A DNA stretch of 64,000 nt from Chitinophaga rhizosphaerae (GTDB lineage Bacteria > Bacteroidota > Bacteroidia > Chitinophagales > Chitinophagaceae): NCBI RefSeq assembly GCF_003958645.1, contig NZ_RXLO01000005.1:1-64000 (forward strand). The letters run 5' to 3'. A program made the translations under genes and the position numbers. Below, one piece after another: positions 7,410 through 16,721 of the stretch (positions within the stretch are counted from its first letter, which is position 1; every line of letters begins with the position of its first letter). The notes under the pieces are model-generated. The model searched no databases and had not been told where the DNA came from. It worked only from the letters and a program-made list of their open reading frames with translations.

Positions 7410-8168
7410 TTATTCCGCAGTTTCCCCGCCGGGGCCGAAATGCTCCTGGCAAGCCTGTTTGTAGTTGCGGCCGATGGGCACCTTCTTGCCGGCAACGATC
7501 ACGTAATTGGGATTGTATCCTTCCACACTGTCTACCGGGATGATGAAAGACCGGTGCACGCGCAGGAACCGCCCCATGGGCAGGAGTTTTTCGGCCACGC
7601 TGATCTTCTGTTTGGTCATGTAGGTTTTCTCTTTCGTCACCACCCGGATGTAATCGCGCACGCTTTCGATCCAGTGGATATCTGCCGTGTCGACCTTGAT
7701 CGATTGCCGGTCGATCCGCAGGTACAGGTAATGCCTTGCCGCCGGCTGAACGGGCGTTTCCCGGGGCTGGGCGTATACGGCGGGGGCACGGTCTCCCCGG
7801 AGGGCGTGCATCACTTTGTCAACCGCCCGCAGGAACCGGTTCAGCGGGATGGGTTTTACGAGGTAATCTACCGCATCGAGGTTGAACCCTTCTACCGCGT
7901 ACTCATGATAAGCGGTGGTGAACACGGTCTTGGGCGGGTTCTTCAGGCTTCTGACGAGGTCCGTACCCAGCAGGCCGGGCATTTTGATATCGATGAAAAG
8001 CAGGTCTACCGCCTGTTGCCGCAGCACCTGCGCCGCTTGCATGGCATTGCTGCAGGTGCCGATCACTTCCAGTTCCGGGACGTTCGCGGCGTATTTCCGG
8101 ATGATCTGCAGGGCGTGGGGCTCGTCGTCCACGATCAGGGTCCGTATTTGGGTATCAGGCTGCGTCAT
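7410..8168 (-). CDS. LytTR-family response regulator
   Basis: A 252-residue cytoplasmic regulator. Residues 9-125 form the receiver domain with acidic pair DD14-15, phospho-acceptor D60 in FIDIKMPG, T/A switch FTTAYHEYA and the conserved Lys in YLVKPIPL. Residues about 150-245 are a LytTR DNA-binding domain: DIHWIESVRDYIRVVT, FLRVHRSFIIPV and KVPIGRNYK. Its start overlaps the end of the sensor kinase gene by 14 bp, so they are co-translated. Direct repeats fitting LytTR sites occur upstream of this operon (9310-9338), before the esterase (1751-1784) and before the PLP decarboxylase (39540-39568), suggesting a small regulon. Confidence 0.93.
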   Translation of the reverse strand: MTQPDTQIRTLIVDDEPHALQIIRKYAANVPELEVIGTCSNAMQAAQVLRQQAVDLLFIDIKMPGLLGTDLVRSLKNPPKTVFTTAYHEYAVEGFNLDAVDYLVKPIPLNRFLRAVDKVMHALRGDRAPAVYAQPRETPVQPAARHYLYLRIDRQSIKVDTADIHWIESVRDYIRVVTKEKTYMTKQKISVAEKLLPMGRFLRVHRSFIIPVDSVEGYNPNYVIVAGKKVPIGRNYKQACQEHFGPGGETAE

Positions 8169-9243
8169 GGGCGGATAATTTAACCATTAATTCGATGATG
8201 AAGCATTCTTCTTCGTCGTACCAGGCCAGCGCATGCGCTTCCGGGTACAGCAGCCGCAGGCGGTTTTTCACGTTCGACAGGCCGATGCCGCCGCTTTGCT
8301 CCGTTCTGCCGGGTACGGGCTGTTCGGGCTTGCTGTTGCTGATTTTCAGGTGCAGGGCGCCGTCGCGCACCAGCAGTTCCATATTGATCCAGGCGCCTTC
8401 GGCCGTTTCGCCGACACCGTGTTTGAAAGCGTTTTCCAGCAAGGGGAGCATCAGCAGCGGGGCGATCCGGTAACGGCCAGGGGGCTCGCCTTCGATGCGC
8501 ACGTTCAGGTCTAGCCGGTCTTCATACCGCAACTGCTCCAGCCGGATGTAGTCGTTCATGATCTCGATGTCGCGCTCCAGCGAAACACGGTCGGCCGCGC
8601 ATTCGTATATCACATACCGGAGGATGTTCGACAGGCCGAGCACTACGCCCGGCGTTTGCGGCGCATTGTCCAGCGAAAGGGCGTAAATATTGTTGAGGGA
8701 ATTGAACAGGAAATGGGGGTGAAGCTGCCCTTTCAGGGAGCTGAGCTCCGCCTGCAGGATGGCATTTTTCCGTTCGTGCCACATCATGAACAGCTTGGAC
8801 GTCAGCCCGATCCAGACTACCACGTTGCTTCTTTCCACGGCGTTCACGAAATCCCCGGCGCTGATAAACTGCTGCCACCGCGATTTGGCCAGCTTGCCCC
8901 AGGTGAAATCCGGATCGTCGCGGATATAGAAATCGTAAATGTAGGGATCGGTGACGAAAATCTCCGCCAGCCGGTACAAAACGGCCATCAACACCATCAC
9001 CGCCAGGCCGGAAACAACGGTCCGCAGATACCGCCCCTTGAAAAAGCTGGGCAGCACCTGGTGAACGAGGAGGTAATAGTAAAGCATATGAACGGGGAGC
9101 AGCATGAGCACCACTACCGTGCCCAGCCGGTAACTGCCGAAAGCAGTGCTGTAGATATAGGTAAGCAGCAAAAACGCGAATGCCCAGAAGAGGATATGCG
9201 TTAAAAACCGCCCGTTTTTCAGGAAGGAAAATGCTGATTTCAT
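8155..9243 (-). CDS. LytS-like sensor histidine kinase
   Basis: A 362-residue membrane kinase. Four hydrophobic segments cover residues 1-150 (for example LFWAFAFLLLTYIYS, VVVLMLLPVHMLYYYLL), with no extracellular sensory domain. The His_kinase motif GQLHPHFLFNSLNNIYAL contains the likely phospho-acceptor H177. The HATPase region follows with LLMLPLLENAFKHGV and a glycine box SGGIGLSNVKNRL. It phosphorylates the LytTR regulator encoded immediately downstream (14-bp overlap). The signal is unknown. A TAAGTTTG box five bases before the ATG implies an almost leaderless mRNA, and a LytTR-like repeat further upstream suggests autoregulation. Confidence 0.92.
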   Translation of the reverse strand: MKSAFSFLKNGRFLTHILFWAFAFLLLTYIYSTAFGSYRLGTVVVLMLLPVHMLYYYLLVHQVLPSFFKGRYLRTVVSGLAVMVLMAVLYRLAEIFVTDPYIYDFYIRDDPDFTWGKLAKSRWQQFISAGDFVNAVERSNVVVWIGLTSKLFMMWHERKNAILQAELSSLKGQLHPHFLFNSLNNIYALSLDNAPQTPGVVLGLSNILRYVIYECAADRVSLERDIEIMNDYIRLEQLRYEDRLDLNVRIEGEPPGRYRIAPLLMLPLLENAFKHGVGETAEGAWINMELLVRDGALHLKISNSKPEQPVPGRTEQSGGIGLSNVKNRLRLLYPEAHALAWYDEEECFIIELMVKLSAHDAA

Positions 9244-9247
9244 GGTA

Positions 9248-9255
9248 CAAACTTA
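9248..9255 (-). promoter_or_regulatory. -7 promoter box of the LytS/LytR operon
   Basis: On the minus strand TAAGTTTG is a perfect TAnnTTTG match ending five bases before the ATG at 9243. Confidence 0.45.
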
Positions 9256-9309
9256 GCGCACTTGATAACAGCCGCGGCGCACGGTACCCAATATACGGCT
9301 TCCGGATCG

Positions 9310-9338
9310 ACGGACAACCCGAATTGTCGACGAACGGT
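9310..9338 (-). promoter_or_regulatory. Probable LytTR binding site, autoregulatory
   Basis: On the minus strand ACCGTTCGT (9338-9330) fits all nine positions of the LytTR consensus. A degenerate second copy, GTCCGTCGA, lies 20 bp further on. The pair is 65-95 bp upstream of the kinase start codon. Confidence 0.45.
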
Positions 9339-9342
9339 GGCT

Positions 9343-9672
9343 TTAATGCTCCGTGCTCTTCGAAAATACGTTCACGACGATCACTCCGGCCACGATCAGC
9401 ATCATCCCGATAATGGCGCCCGCATCCAGTTTCTGCTTATACAGGACCCAGCCGGCGGCAGATACCAGTACGATGCCCAGGCCCGACCAGATGGCATAGG
9501 CGATGCCCACCGGGATGGACTTCAATGTCAGGCTCAGGCAATAAAACGCAATGCCGTACCCCGCGATGACGATCAGCGAAGGCCCCGTTCTGGAGAAGCC
9601 TTCAGACGCTTTCAGCGCGGAAGTAGCGATCACTTCGGAAACGATGGCGATGGCCAGCAGGACATATTTCAT
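9343..9672 (-). CDS. SMR-family multidrug efflux protein
   Basis: A 109-residue inner-membrane protein with the four-helix layout of the small multidrug resistance family. The invariant membrane-embedded Glu is E14 in [17 protein letters not shown]. Family motifs [30 protein letters not shown], and the last helix [19 protein letters not shown] are all present. Such proteins dimerise and exchange protons for cationic drugs or guanidinium. It most resembles the EmrE/QacE branch, although substrate range cannot be judged. The start at 9672 begins helix 1 directly. It stands alone, divergent from the acetyltransferase at 9809. Confidence 0.92.
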   Translation of the reverse strand: MKYVLLAIAIVSEVIATSALKASEGFSRTGPSLIVIAGYGIAFYCLSLTLKSIPVGIAYAIWSGLGIVLVSAAGWVLYKQKLDAGAIIGMMLIVAGVIVVNVFSKSTEH

Positions 9673-9808
9673 AGACCTTGTTTGATAGGGTAAAAATATC
9701 GCTGCCAACCGGAAATAAAAATTTTTTATCCCGCCGGAAAACATGCGTGCCTGCGATGGGAATGTCGTGTTTTTTAAGGACATTCGTCTTTTATCAAAGC
9801 TGAAAGAC

Positions 9809-10279
9809 ATGACCATCCGCCCCTACGAGCCTTCCGATTTCGATGCCTGCGTCGCCGCGTTTAAAGGCAACATGCCGAAGTATTTCCTGCCGGAGGAACT
9901 GGAAGATTATTCCAACTGGCTGTTGAACTACGCAAAAGGCATCCCCTATAAGCCGGAAGGTGTGGAAACATATTTCGTGGCGGAGGAAGACGGCCGGCTG
10001 GTGGCCTGTGGCGGTGTTTTCCTGGAGAAGCAGAACAATATCGCCGGCATGGTGTGGGGGATGGTCGATAACCGGCTGCACCGGCAAGGCATCGGCCGGC
10101 GGTTCCTCCTCTACCGGATCGATTATATCCGCCGCGAATGCAACACCTGCAACATCAAACTGGATACCACCCAGCATTCGCGCCCTTTCTTCGAAAAATA
10201 TGGTTTTGCCGTGGTGAAGTACACGGAAAACGGCTATGGGGAAGGGATGCACCGGTACGATATGCTCTTTGGCGCCTGA
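9809..10279 (+). CDS. GNAT family N-acetyltransferase
   Basis: A 156-residue GNAT protein. [18 protein letters not shown] is the typical first strand and helix, and [20 protein letters not shown] contains the acetyl-CoA binding loop RQGIGR. A later THR/THQ-like segment [17 protein letters not shown] ends with the conserved 'kyGF' strand. Substrate unknown. The start at 9809 was taken over the upstream 9743 ATG because the conserved fold begins there. Its stop abuts the stop of the convergent AlkD-like gene with no intergenic base, so the two transcripts must overlap or end inside each other. Confidence 0.87.
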   Translation: MTIRPYEPSDFDACVAAFKGNMPKYFLPEELEDYSNWLLNYAKGIPYKPEGVETYFVAEEDGRLVACGGVFLEKQNNIAGMVWGMVDNRLHRQGIGRRFLLYRIDYIRRECNTCNIKLDTTQHSRPFFEKYGFAVVKYTENGYGEGMHRYDMLFGA

Positions 10280-10987
10280 TCATTTCTCCATCGCCCGGGC
10301 TTTGCGGCCGGCGGGCATTTTCTCGATCGCGTATCGCAGCGCCGTCCGGGGCATTTCGTTTTTATGGTGCATCACGAACCGGAAAACCGCGTCCTCATGC
10401 TTCTCCGCGGCCGATTTCAGCAGCCAGCCGTAACCCTTTCGTACCATATCGTCTTCGTCGTGCAGCAGTAGGGTGGCGATGCGAAGCGATTCCTCGAGCA
10501 TCCATCCTTTCCTGGCCGGTACGATCAGCGACACCGCCGCTCCCCGGCGCACCCACCGGTTCTTCGATTTCGCCCATTTTTCCAGCACCGGCAACCGGTC
10601 CGGGTACCGGATGAGGAATTCTCCCACCGTATGGTTACAGAACGTATCGCAGGCGGCCCAGTTGTTCACGTAGGCGTGCAGCCATTTTTCGAACAATTGG
10701 AGATCCGCCGGCGCAAATTCCTTCCGCCGCGAATAGGAAAGGTCGCAGGCGATGAGGGTTTCCTCCATCACGCCGTCTTTCCACATTTCTTCGCAAATCG
10801 AGAATACCATTTCTTTGGTTTCAGAACGGAGCGCTTTGACGAACGGTTTGGCGATCGCCTTCACCGTGGCGGATTTCACGCCGTACGTTTTGATATCTTC
10901 CTTGAAGAACCTGCGGGCGGAGTCCTGCCCGGCCGGGGTGCCGGCCGCCTGGAGGTCCTGTCTTAATTGTAGGATGAGCGGGGTCAT
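10280..10987 (-). CDS. DNA alkylation repair protein (AlkD-like HEAT repeat)
   Basis: A 235-residue all-helical protein of the AlkD/AlkC DNA glycosylase superfamily. Typical stretches are ARRFFKEDIKTYGVKSATV near the N-terminus, LHAYVNNWAACDTFCNHTVG in the middle, KSKNRWVRRGAAVSLIVPAR and a terminal VRKGYGWLLKSAA. Members bind DNA through HEAT-like repeats and excise bulky or cationic alkylated bases. D62-type motifs suggest activity but were not verified by alignment. The ATG at 10987 begins the conserved domain; a frame extending to 11104 looks non-coding. A second alkylation-repair gene, ogt, is at 39021-39485 but is not linked. Confidence 0.85.
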   Translation of the reverse strand: MTPLILQLRQDLQAAGTPAGQDSARRFFKEDIKTYGVKSATVKAIAKPFVKALRSETKEMVFSICEEMWKDGVMEETLIACDLSYSRRKEFAPADLQLFEKWLHAYVNNWAACDTFCNHTVGEFLIRYPDRLPVLEKWAKSKNRWVRRGAAVSLIVPARKGWMLEESLRIATLLLHDEDDMVRKGYGWLLKSAAEKHEDAVFRFVMHHKNEMPRTALRYAIEKMPAGRKARAMEK

Positions 10988-11160
10988 GTGCAAATATAAG
11001 GGTTGTCGGATCGGATGCTGCATCCGGCCGGGTAAGTTCATTTCGAAAGTAATTCGTTTAAATGGCCCGGTCCGGCATTTCGATGGACCGTTCTGGCATT
11101 TCACGGGATCCCGTAGTTAACATGCGTATATCAAAGGATAGCTTTACGTAAAACCCCAGC

Positions 11161-12552
11161 ATGAAGTATTTCATTATCCCAGTCTGCCTACTGATCATTT
11201 TGTCGGCATGTTCCAAGAAAAAAGCCCCTGGCGACGAAACCCCGAACCCGCATCCCTTTCCTACAGGGATACCTTTACAATCGGCCCGGGGCGCCACCAT
11301 CGGCCCTGCCGTAACGGCAGTCATCGGGGCGGGAGGCGGAACGCTTTCCTCGGCCGATGGCCGGATCACCCTCATCATTCCCGCCGGGGCCGTGACTACG
11401 GCGCAAACGTTCAGTATCCAGCCGGTTGAAAACACCCTGCGCCCGGGGTATACGCCGGTGGCGCCGTCGTTCAGGTTGCTGCCCGAGAACGGCGAGTTCG
11501 CAAAGCCGGTGACGGTAAAGATCAAATACGATCCCGAAAAGCTCACTTCCGGGGTGGAAGACGGACTGCGGATGGCATACCAGTCGGCCAGCGGACATTG
11601 GAAGCCGGCACTGGCTTCGCTTGATAAAGCGGCACATACGCTCACGGCCCAGGTCCTCCATTTCTGCGATGTAACTTTTTACGAACAGTTCGAATTGTTC
11701 GTGGATAAAAATGAACTGGGCAAAGGCGAAAAGGCCAACCTTGCGGTAGGGGTGATAGGGGATATCACCGACAGCGAAGATTTGCTCGTGAATTTTCAGT
11801 CGGCCGTGCTGGAACAGATGTATGGTCAAACCGGTAAATATTATATGGACATCGGCGGGCATTACATCACCCGGGTAAAAGGCTGGAAGCTCGTAAAAGG
11901 CGGTGGCGTACTGACGCCGAAGCGCAATTTATTTCAATGGGAGGCTAATGCCGAATACACCGCGCCCGACGAGATAACCAGGATCGATACGGCCATCGTG
12001 GAAGTGACGCTCGAAGGGCTGAAAGACATCCCGGATCCCTCCGCCCCAGGTGGCAAGCGCAAACTGGGTACGCTCATCATCCGCAAGGAGATCCGCCTGG
12101 TGCCCGATGGCTACATCCAGCTGCGCGTCAATGGGAAAGATCATCTTTTTACGCAATCGCTGACGGCGCAGGTGCATGAGGGCCTGATCGGGATCGGCGG
12201 CAACTTCAATCACGGTGAAATGGGGATCGGTATAAACGTCGGCAGCAGCCGGACGGGCACTTTTTCCTGTGAAAACCCCCTGGCCAATAACGGCAAAGCG
12301 CAGATCACGTGGGCCTACCGGAAAGGGGACGTGCCCGTTTTCGCGAGCAGCATGTATTGCGTGGAGGAGGGCGGCTCCGGCGTGCCGAAACATTCTGCCG
12401 GCACTTTAAAGCTGACCAAAGTAGGGGCATTGGGCGAGTTCGTGGAAGGAGAATTCTCCGGAACGATATACGAACAGCGATCCGGCTCCGAAGCCTGTGA
12501 TTTCGATCAGAAACAGGTGGCGATCCGTTTTCGTTTGAGGCGTACGTTATAG
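11161..12552 (+). CDS. ZU5-domain lipoprotein, paralogue of 4162-5433
   Basis: A 463-residue protein with a lipobox (LLIILSAC) after a short signal, hence probably lipidated and envelope-located. The ZU5-like segment spans about residues 55-130: VIGAGGGTLSSADGRITLI, IPAGAVTT and SFRLLPENGEFAKPVTVKI. The rest is beta-rich, with HYITRVKGWKLVKGGGV and a C-terminal SGTIYEQRSGSEACDFD containing cysteines. The same architecture appears in 4162-5433, including a late glycine-rich segment, so they derive from one ancestor. Function unknown. The stop overlaps the convergent membrane-protein gene by 6 bp. Confidence 0.77.
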   Translation: MKYFIIPVCLLIILSACSKKKAPGDETPNPHPFPTGIPLQSARGATIGPAVTAVIGAGGGTLSSADGRITLIIPAGAVTTAQTFSIQPVENTLRPGYTPVAPSFRLLPENGEFAKPVTVKIKYDPEKLTSGVEDGLRMAYQSASGHWKPALASLDKAAHTLTAQVLHFCDVTFYEQFELFVDKNELGKGEKANLAVGVIGDITDSEDLLVNFQSAVLEQMYGQTGKYYMDIGGHYITRVKGWKLVKGGGVLTPKRNLFQWEANAEYTAPDEITRIDTAIVEVTLEGLKDIPDPSAPGGKRKLGTLIIRKEIRLVPDGYIQLRVNGKDHLFTQSLTAQVHEGLIGIGGNFNHGEMGIGINVGSSRTGTFSCENPLANNGKAQITWAYRKGDVPVFASSMYCVEEGGSGVPKHSAGTLKLTKVGALGEFVEGEFSGTIYEQRSGSEACDFDQKQVAIRFRLRRTL

Positions 12553-13512
12553 GGGACCTTCCGCCCGCCTGCGGATCACCTGGAGGATGTTGTCCTGAAT
12601 GTCTTCCATGATCCAGCCCGCCCAAATGCTGGCGTACCAGTTAAACGTGGTCGACAGTTTGAAATTGCTGTACAGGTGCAGCCGGCAGGTGGAATCGTTC
12701 ACTTGCTCCAGATCGTAGGTGCCGTTGAGCACGTCGAAGAACTTGCCGCCGATGACGATATGCTCGTCCATGGTGGTGGAGGGAATGTCGTACGGATTGG
12801 CTTTTATCGTGAACCGCATGAATTCCTGGTGCCGGTAATCCTCCACGGTTTCGTCGAAGACCAGCCCCCCCGTAAAAACCGCCTTCCGGAAACCGCCCGT
12901 TCCCTCCTTATCCAGTTCGGCCCTTACCGGTTGCGGGAATAGCAGCCAGCGGGTGATGCCGGCCTTGTTCTCTTCTGCGTTGATGTCGGAAACGCGCGTC
13001 ACCAGGGGCCAGATGCGGTTTTTGGGCGCCTGGATGTCGATGTACGTATAGGCTTTGTACCGGCCGGGAATGTTGCCGATCCATTGCTCGATAGGGCTGA
13101 TGAATACCGGCAACAGGAGCAGGAGGGATACATGGATGTTTTTGCGTTCATGGTTGCGGCGGCGCATCCCTCGGCCGGTGAGCCCGCCGAGGGAACTGGC
13201 CAGCATGAAGAGCGGAAAAGCCATGAGCCAGCAGGCCCATCCTTCCAGCCGCAGCGAAATAGTGACGCCAAGAAAGATCGCCAGTGAAGCCCAGGGCATG
13301 ATCACTGCGAAATCGCGGCGCTGCGATTGCTCATAGGCGGCTACCCAGACAAGGAGGAATCCCATCCCGAAAGGGACGAAGAAAAGAAAAGCGATAGACA
13401 TGACGCCCAACAGGTCCCAGGCTTCGAACACGTCCATAACGTAGCGCATACCGGTGCCGAAAACGACAGGCAAAAGCAGGGATAGCAGTAAACGATAAAC
13501 TTTGCGGTGCAT
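12547..13512 (-). CDS. Membrane protein with SRPBCC-like C-terminal domain
   Basis: A 321-residue protein. Residues 1-140 contain four or five hydrophobic helices (LLLSLLLPVVFGTG, LLGVMSIAFLFFVPFGMG, CWLMAFPLFMLASSLGG, VSLLLLLPVFISP). The C-terminal half, beginning YIDIQAPKNRIWPLVTRVSD, reads like a START/SRPBCC polyketide-cyclase type domain with a long hydrophobic-ligand pocket. No catalytic motif is visible and the ligand is unknown. The ATG at 13512 begins the first helix; the longer frame to 13575 overlaps the terminator of the FKBP gene. Terminal 6 bp overlap with the convergent lipoprotein gene. Confidence 0.7.
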   Translation of the reverse strand: MHRKVYRLLLSLLLPVVFGTGMRYVMDVFEAWDLLGVMSIAFLFFVPFGMGFLLVWVAAYEQSQRRDFAVIMPWASLAIFLGVTISLRLEGWACWLMAFPLFMLASSLGGLTGRGMRRRNHERKNIHVSLLLLLPVFISPIEQWIGNIPGRYKAYTYIDIQAPKNRIWPLVTRVSDINAEENKAGITRWLLFPQPVRAELDKEGTGGFRKAVFTGGLVFDETVEDYRHQEFMRFTIKANPYDIPSTTMDEHIVIGGKFFDVLNGTYDLEQVNDSTCRLHLYSNFKLSTTFNWYASIWAGWIMEDIQDNILQVIRRRAEGPL

Positions 13513-13536
13513 AGGGAAAGGGATGGGTGTAACAAG

Positions 13537-13570
13537 AAAAAAGTCCGTCCGGGGATACCGGACGGACTTT
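13537..13570 (-). terminator. Terminator of the FKBP gene
   Basis: AAGTCCGTCCGG and CCGGACGGACTT pair around a short loop, followed on the minus strand by TTTTTTCTTGTT, 9 bp after the FKBP stop codon. Confidence 0.88.
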
Positions 13571-13578
13571 CGCATTAT

Positions 13579-14013
13579 TTAACTGATACCGAGCAGCTCC
13601 ACATCGAAGATCAGCGTGCTGTTGGCGCCGATCTGCGCGCTTACCTGGCGGTCGCCGTAAGCGAGGTCTGCCGGGATGAAGAAGCGCCATTTGCTGCCCT
13701 GGGGCATGAGCTGGAGGCCTTCCGTCCAGCCCTTGATGACCATGTTCAGGGGGAACGTGGCCGGCTGGCCGCGTTGTACCGAGCTGTCGAACACGGTACC
13801 GTCGATGAGGGTGCCGTGGTAATGGCAGGTCACTTTGCTGGAGGCGGAGGGCTTGGGGCCGGTACCTTCCGTAAGGATTTCGTATTGTAAACCGCTGGGA
13901 AGCGCCGTGACACCGGGCTTTTCCTTGTTGGCGGCAAGAAAGTCCTGCCCGGCCTTCAGGTTGGCGGCTGATTTTTCGTTTTTCATGTTAAAGAGTTTGT
14001 CTGCAATGCCCAT
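13579..14013 (-). CDS. FKBP-type peptidyl-prolyl isomerase
   Basis: A 144-residue cis-trans prolyl isomerase. An N-terminal helix (ADKLFNMKNEKSAANLKAGQ) precedes the FKBP domain, which shows VTCHYHGTLIDGTVFDSS, VIKGWTEGLQLMPQGSKWRF, the hydrophobic pocket residues FIPADLAYGDR and the closing strand TLIFDVELLGI. No signal peptide is seen with the start at 14013, so a cytoplasmic location is likely. An upstream ATG at 14067 would add 18 residues without any recognised signal. The gene stands alone between the phospholipase C promoter region and its own terminator. Confidence 0.9.
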   Translation of the reverse strand: MGIADKLFNMKNEKSAANLKAGQDFLAANKEKPGVTALPSGLQYEILTEGTGPKPSASSKVTCHYHGTLIDGTVFDSSVQRGQPATFPLNMVIKGWTEGLQLMPQGSKWRFFIPADLAYGDRQVSAQIGANSTLIFDVELLGIS

Positions 14014-14218
14014 ATCCGGATATTTTTTGATGTCGGGCAAAGGTACGATAAAACGGAGGATGCCCATCGGGTTTAAGGGATGAAAGAAATACGTGTTTTA
14101 GGGGGAAACCGGGATTCCGGTGTCCTTCTATTGCATCGCCATTCATATTAATTTGACTTTGCCGGACGGGAAATATTCCTATTTTGGCGCATCGGCATAA
14201 AACCTTAGAACAATCCTT

Positions 14219-16684
14219 ATGGACTCAAGAAGAGAATTTCTCAGGAAGGCCGCACTGCTCAGCGGAGCGGGCGGGTTGGCCAACATCCTTCCCGAAACCA
14301 TTCAGCGGGCAATGGCCATCGATCCCGCACCCGGCAGCACTTTCCTGGATGCAGCGCACGTCGTTTTCCTCATGCAGGAAAACCGCTCCTTCGATCACTG
14401 CTTCGGCACCCTCAAAGGTGTTCGCGGTTTCAACGACCCCCGGGCCGTGAAAACCCCCAACGGCACCAACGTCCTCTTCCAGCCGGATAAAGACGGAAAC
14501 CTCGTGCCACCCTTCCGGATGGACATCAAAGATACCAAAGCCACCTGGATGAGCGCCCTGCCCCACGGCTGGAGCGACCAGGTAGACGCCCGCAACGGCG
14601 GTAAATACGATCGCTGGGTACCCGTGAAACGCTCCGGCAACAGGGAATACGGGAAAGTCCCCATGACCATGGGCTACTATAACCGCGAAGACATTCCTTT
14701 CTATTACGCCCTGGCAGACGCTTTCACCGTGTGCGACCAGCATTTCTGCTCCTCCCTTACCGGTACCACGCCCAACCGCCTCTACCTCTGGACCGGCACC
14801 ATCCGCGAAAAAATGAGCGGAGACGCCAAAGCCAACGTATGGAACTCCGATGTCGACTACGGCGAAGAAGCCCACTGGAAAACATACCCCGAAGTACTGG
14901 AAGAAAACGGCGTTTCCTGGAAAATATATCAAAACGAAATCAGCGTTGGCGTGGGTTTGGAAGGCGAAGGCGATGCCTGGCTCTCCAATTTCACCGACAA
15001 TCCCATCGAATGGTTCAGCCAATACCATGTGCATTACCATGAACCGCACCTGCGCTATATCCGTAAAATGCAGGACGAGCTGCCCGGCAAAATTTCCGAC
15101 ATGGAAAAACAGCTGGCAGGGCTGGCGGCCGATTCCAAAGACCGCGCGAACCTCGAAAAACGGATCAAAAACGCCCGCAGCCAGCAGGAAAAAATTAAAG
15201 CCATCCTCGATAAAGTGGCCGCCACGCCTTTCAGCGCATTGCCGGAAAGGGAACAGCAGCTGCATAAGAAAGCATTCACCACCAATATCGGCGATCCGGA
15301 TTACCACCAGCTGTCCGATCTGCAATACAAAGACGGGGAAACCGAACGGAAAATGCAATTGCCCAAGGGCGATGTGCTCCACCAGTTCCGGCAAGACGTG
15401 AAGAACGGCCAGTTGCCCGCCGTATCGTGGGTGGTGGCGCCGGAAAACTTCTCCGACCACCCCGGTGCGCCCTGGTATGGCGCCTGGTACCTGTCTGAAG
15501 TGATGGATATCCTCACCAGCAATCCCGAAGTCTGGAAGAAAACCATTTTCGTGCTGACGTACGACGAAAACGACGGTTATTTCGACCACGTTCCCCCCTT
15601 CACCGCGCCCGATCCTTCGCGGCCGGAAACCGGGAAAACGTCGGCGGGTATAGATACCTCGCACGAATGGGTGAGCCGCGCCGCACAGCGCAACTGGCCC
15701 GACGATATCCGCGAATGCTCCATCGGCCTGGGATACCGCGTTCCCCTCGTGATCGCATCGCCCTGGTCGAGAGGAGGATACGTGAATTCGCAGGTGTTCG
15801 ACCATACGTCCAACATCCAGTTCCTCGAGAAGTGGCTGGAGCACCGGCATAAAAAGCCCATGACCTGCGAAAACATTACCAACTGGCGCCGCGCGGTTTG
15901 CGGAGACCTCACTTCCGTTTTCCGCCCCTACAACGGCGAAAAAATCCCTGCGCCGAAATCCATCGAGCGGGAAGCTTTCCTGGAAACCATCCACAACGCC
16001 AGATTCAAGGCTGCGCCGGCTAATTTTACGGTGTTGACGGGAGACGTGAAAGATCCGCAGAAACATTTGCCGCTGCAGGAAAAAGGGACACGCCCCGCCT
16101 GCGCCATACCATACGAGCTGTATGCGAAACTGGTGCCTTCGGCCGATGGAGCCGTTCAGCTTACCCTCGAAGCCGGCAACAAAAGGTTCGGTAAAAAATC
16201 GGCCGGCAGCGCGTTCAATGTCTACGGGAAAGATATGTACAACCGCGCTTATGCCGTAACGCTGGGCGGTAAAGTGGAAGACGTTTGGAAGGAAGACCTG
16301 TTCCCCGGCGGCGATATCGATATTACCGTGTACGGCCCCAACGGTTTCCTGCGCGGATTCCGCGGCCATGCGGGCAAACTTCCGCATGGGTTCACTTTCG
16401 AACAGCAACCGTCAAAAGGCAATGAACTATTGTTCAGCTGGCACAATGGCGGTAAGAAAGACGTGAAACTGCAGATGAAGGACGCCTACGGACAGGCCGA
16501 CAGGAAAGTGATCACCGTGAAACCCGGCACCCGCGCTACGCTGGTGATGCCCTTGCTCAAGGCCCAGGGCTGGTACGACGTAACGGTGTCGGTAAACGGT
16601 ACGGCGGCGGAATACCACTTCGCCGGGCACCTCGAGACCGGTAAATCCACCATCAGCGACCCGATCATGGGCGGGCTGATGTAA
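14219..16684 (+). CDS. Phosphocholine-specific phospholipase C, Tat-exported
   Basis: An 821-residue secreted phospholipase of the PlcN/PlcH acid-phosphatase-like superfamily. The twin-arginine signal SRREFLRKAALLSG directs folded export. The catalytic domain includes VVFLMQENRSFDHCFGTLKG, the conserved FTVCDQHFCSSLTGTTPNR, LTYDENDGYFDHVPPF and GLGYRVPLVIASPWSRGGY. These supply the metal-binding and nucleophile residues used to cleave phosphatidylcholine or sphingomyelin to phosphocholine. Two C-terminal beta domains (from about residue 620) are of the kind that follow this family's catalytic domain. Length agrees with known members. Extracellular lipid breakdown for phosphate or choline is the probable role; a strong terminator follows. 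Confidence 0.93.
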   Translation: MDSRREFLRKAALLSGAGGLANILPETIQRAMAIDPAPGSTFLDAAHVVFLMQENRSFDHCFGTLKGVRGFNDPRAVKTPNGTNVLFQPDKDGNLVPPFRMDIKDTKATWMSALPHGWSDQVDARNGGKYDRWVPVKRSGNREYGKVPMTMGYYNREDIPFYYALADAFTVCDQHFCSSLTGTTPNRLYLWTGTIREKMSGDAKANVWNSDVDYGEEAHWKTYPEVLEENGVSWKIYQNEISVGVGLEGEGDAWLSNFTDNPIEWFSQYHVHYHEPHLRYIRKMQDELPGKISDMEKQLAGLAADSKDRANLEKRIKNARSQQEKIKAILDKVAATPFSALPEREQQLHKKAFTTNIGDPDYHQLSDLQYKDGETERKMQLPKGDVLHQFRQDVKNGQLPAVSWVVAPENFSDHPGAPWYGAWYLSEVMDILTSNPEVWKKTIFVLTYDENDGYFDHVPPFTAPDPSRPETGKTSAGIDTSHEWVSRAAQRNWPDDIRECSIGLGYRVPLVIASPWSRGGYVNSQVFDHTSNIQFLEKWLEHRHKKPMTCENITNWRRAVCGDLTSVFRPYNGEKIPAPKSIEREAFLETIHNARFKAAPANFTVLTGDVKDPQKHLPLQEKGTRPACAIPYELYAKLVPSADGAVQLTLEAGNKRFGKKSAGSAFNVYGKDMYNRAYAVTLGGKVEDVWKEDLFPGGDIDITVYGPNGFLRGFRGHAGKLPHGFTFEQQPSKGNELLFSWHNGGKKDVKLQMKDAYGQADRKVITVKPGTRATLVMPLLKAQGWYDVTVSVNGTAAEYHFAGHLETGKSTISDPIMGGLM

Positions 16685-16721
16685 GTCCAGATATTCGCAA
16701 TACCCGGTTGTTGCATCACAT

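Noticed and set aside
14225..16408. Minus-strand frame of 727 codons
   Set aside because: Lies fully opposite the phospholipase C gene, which has complete family motifs.
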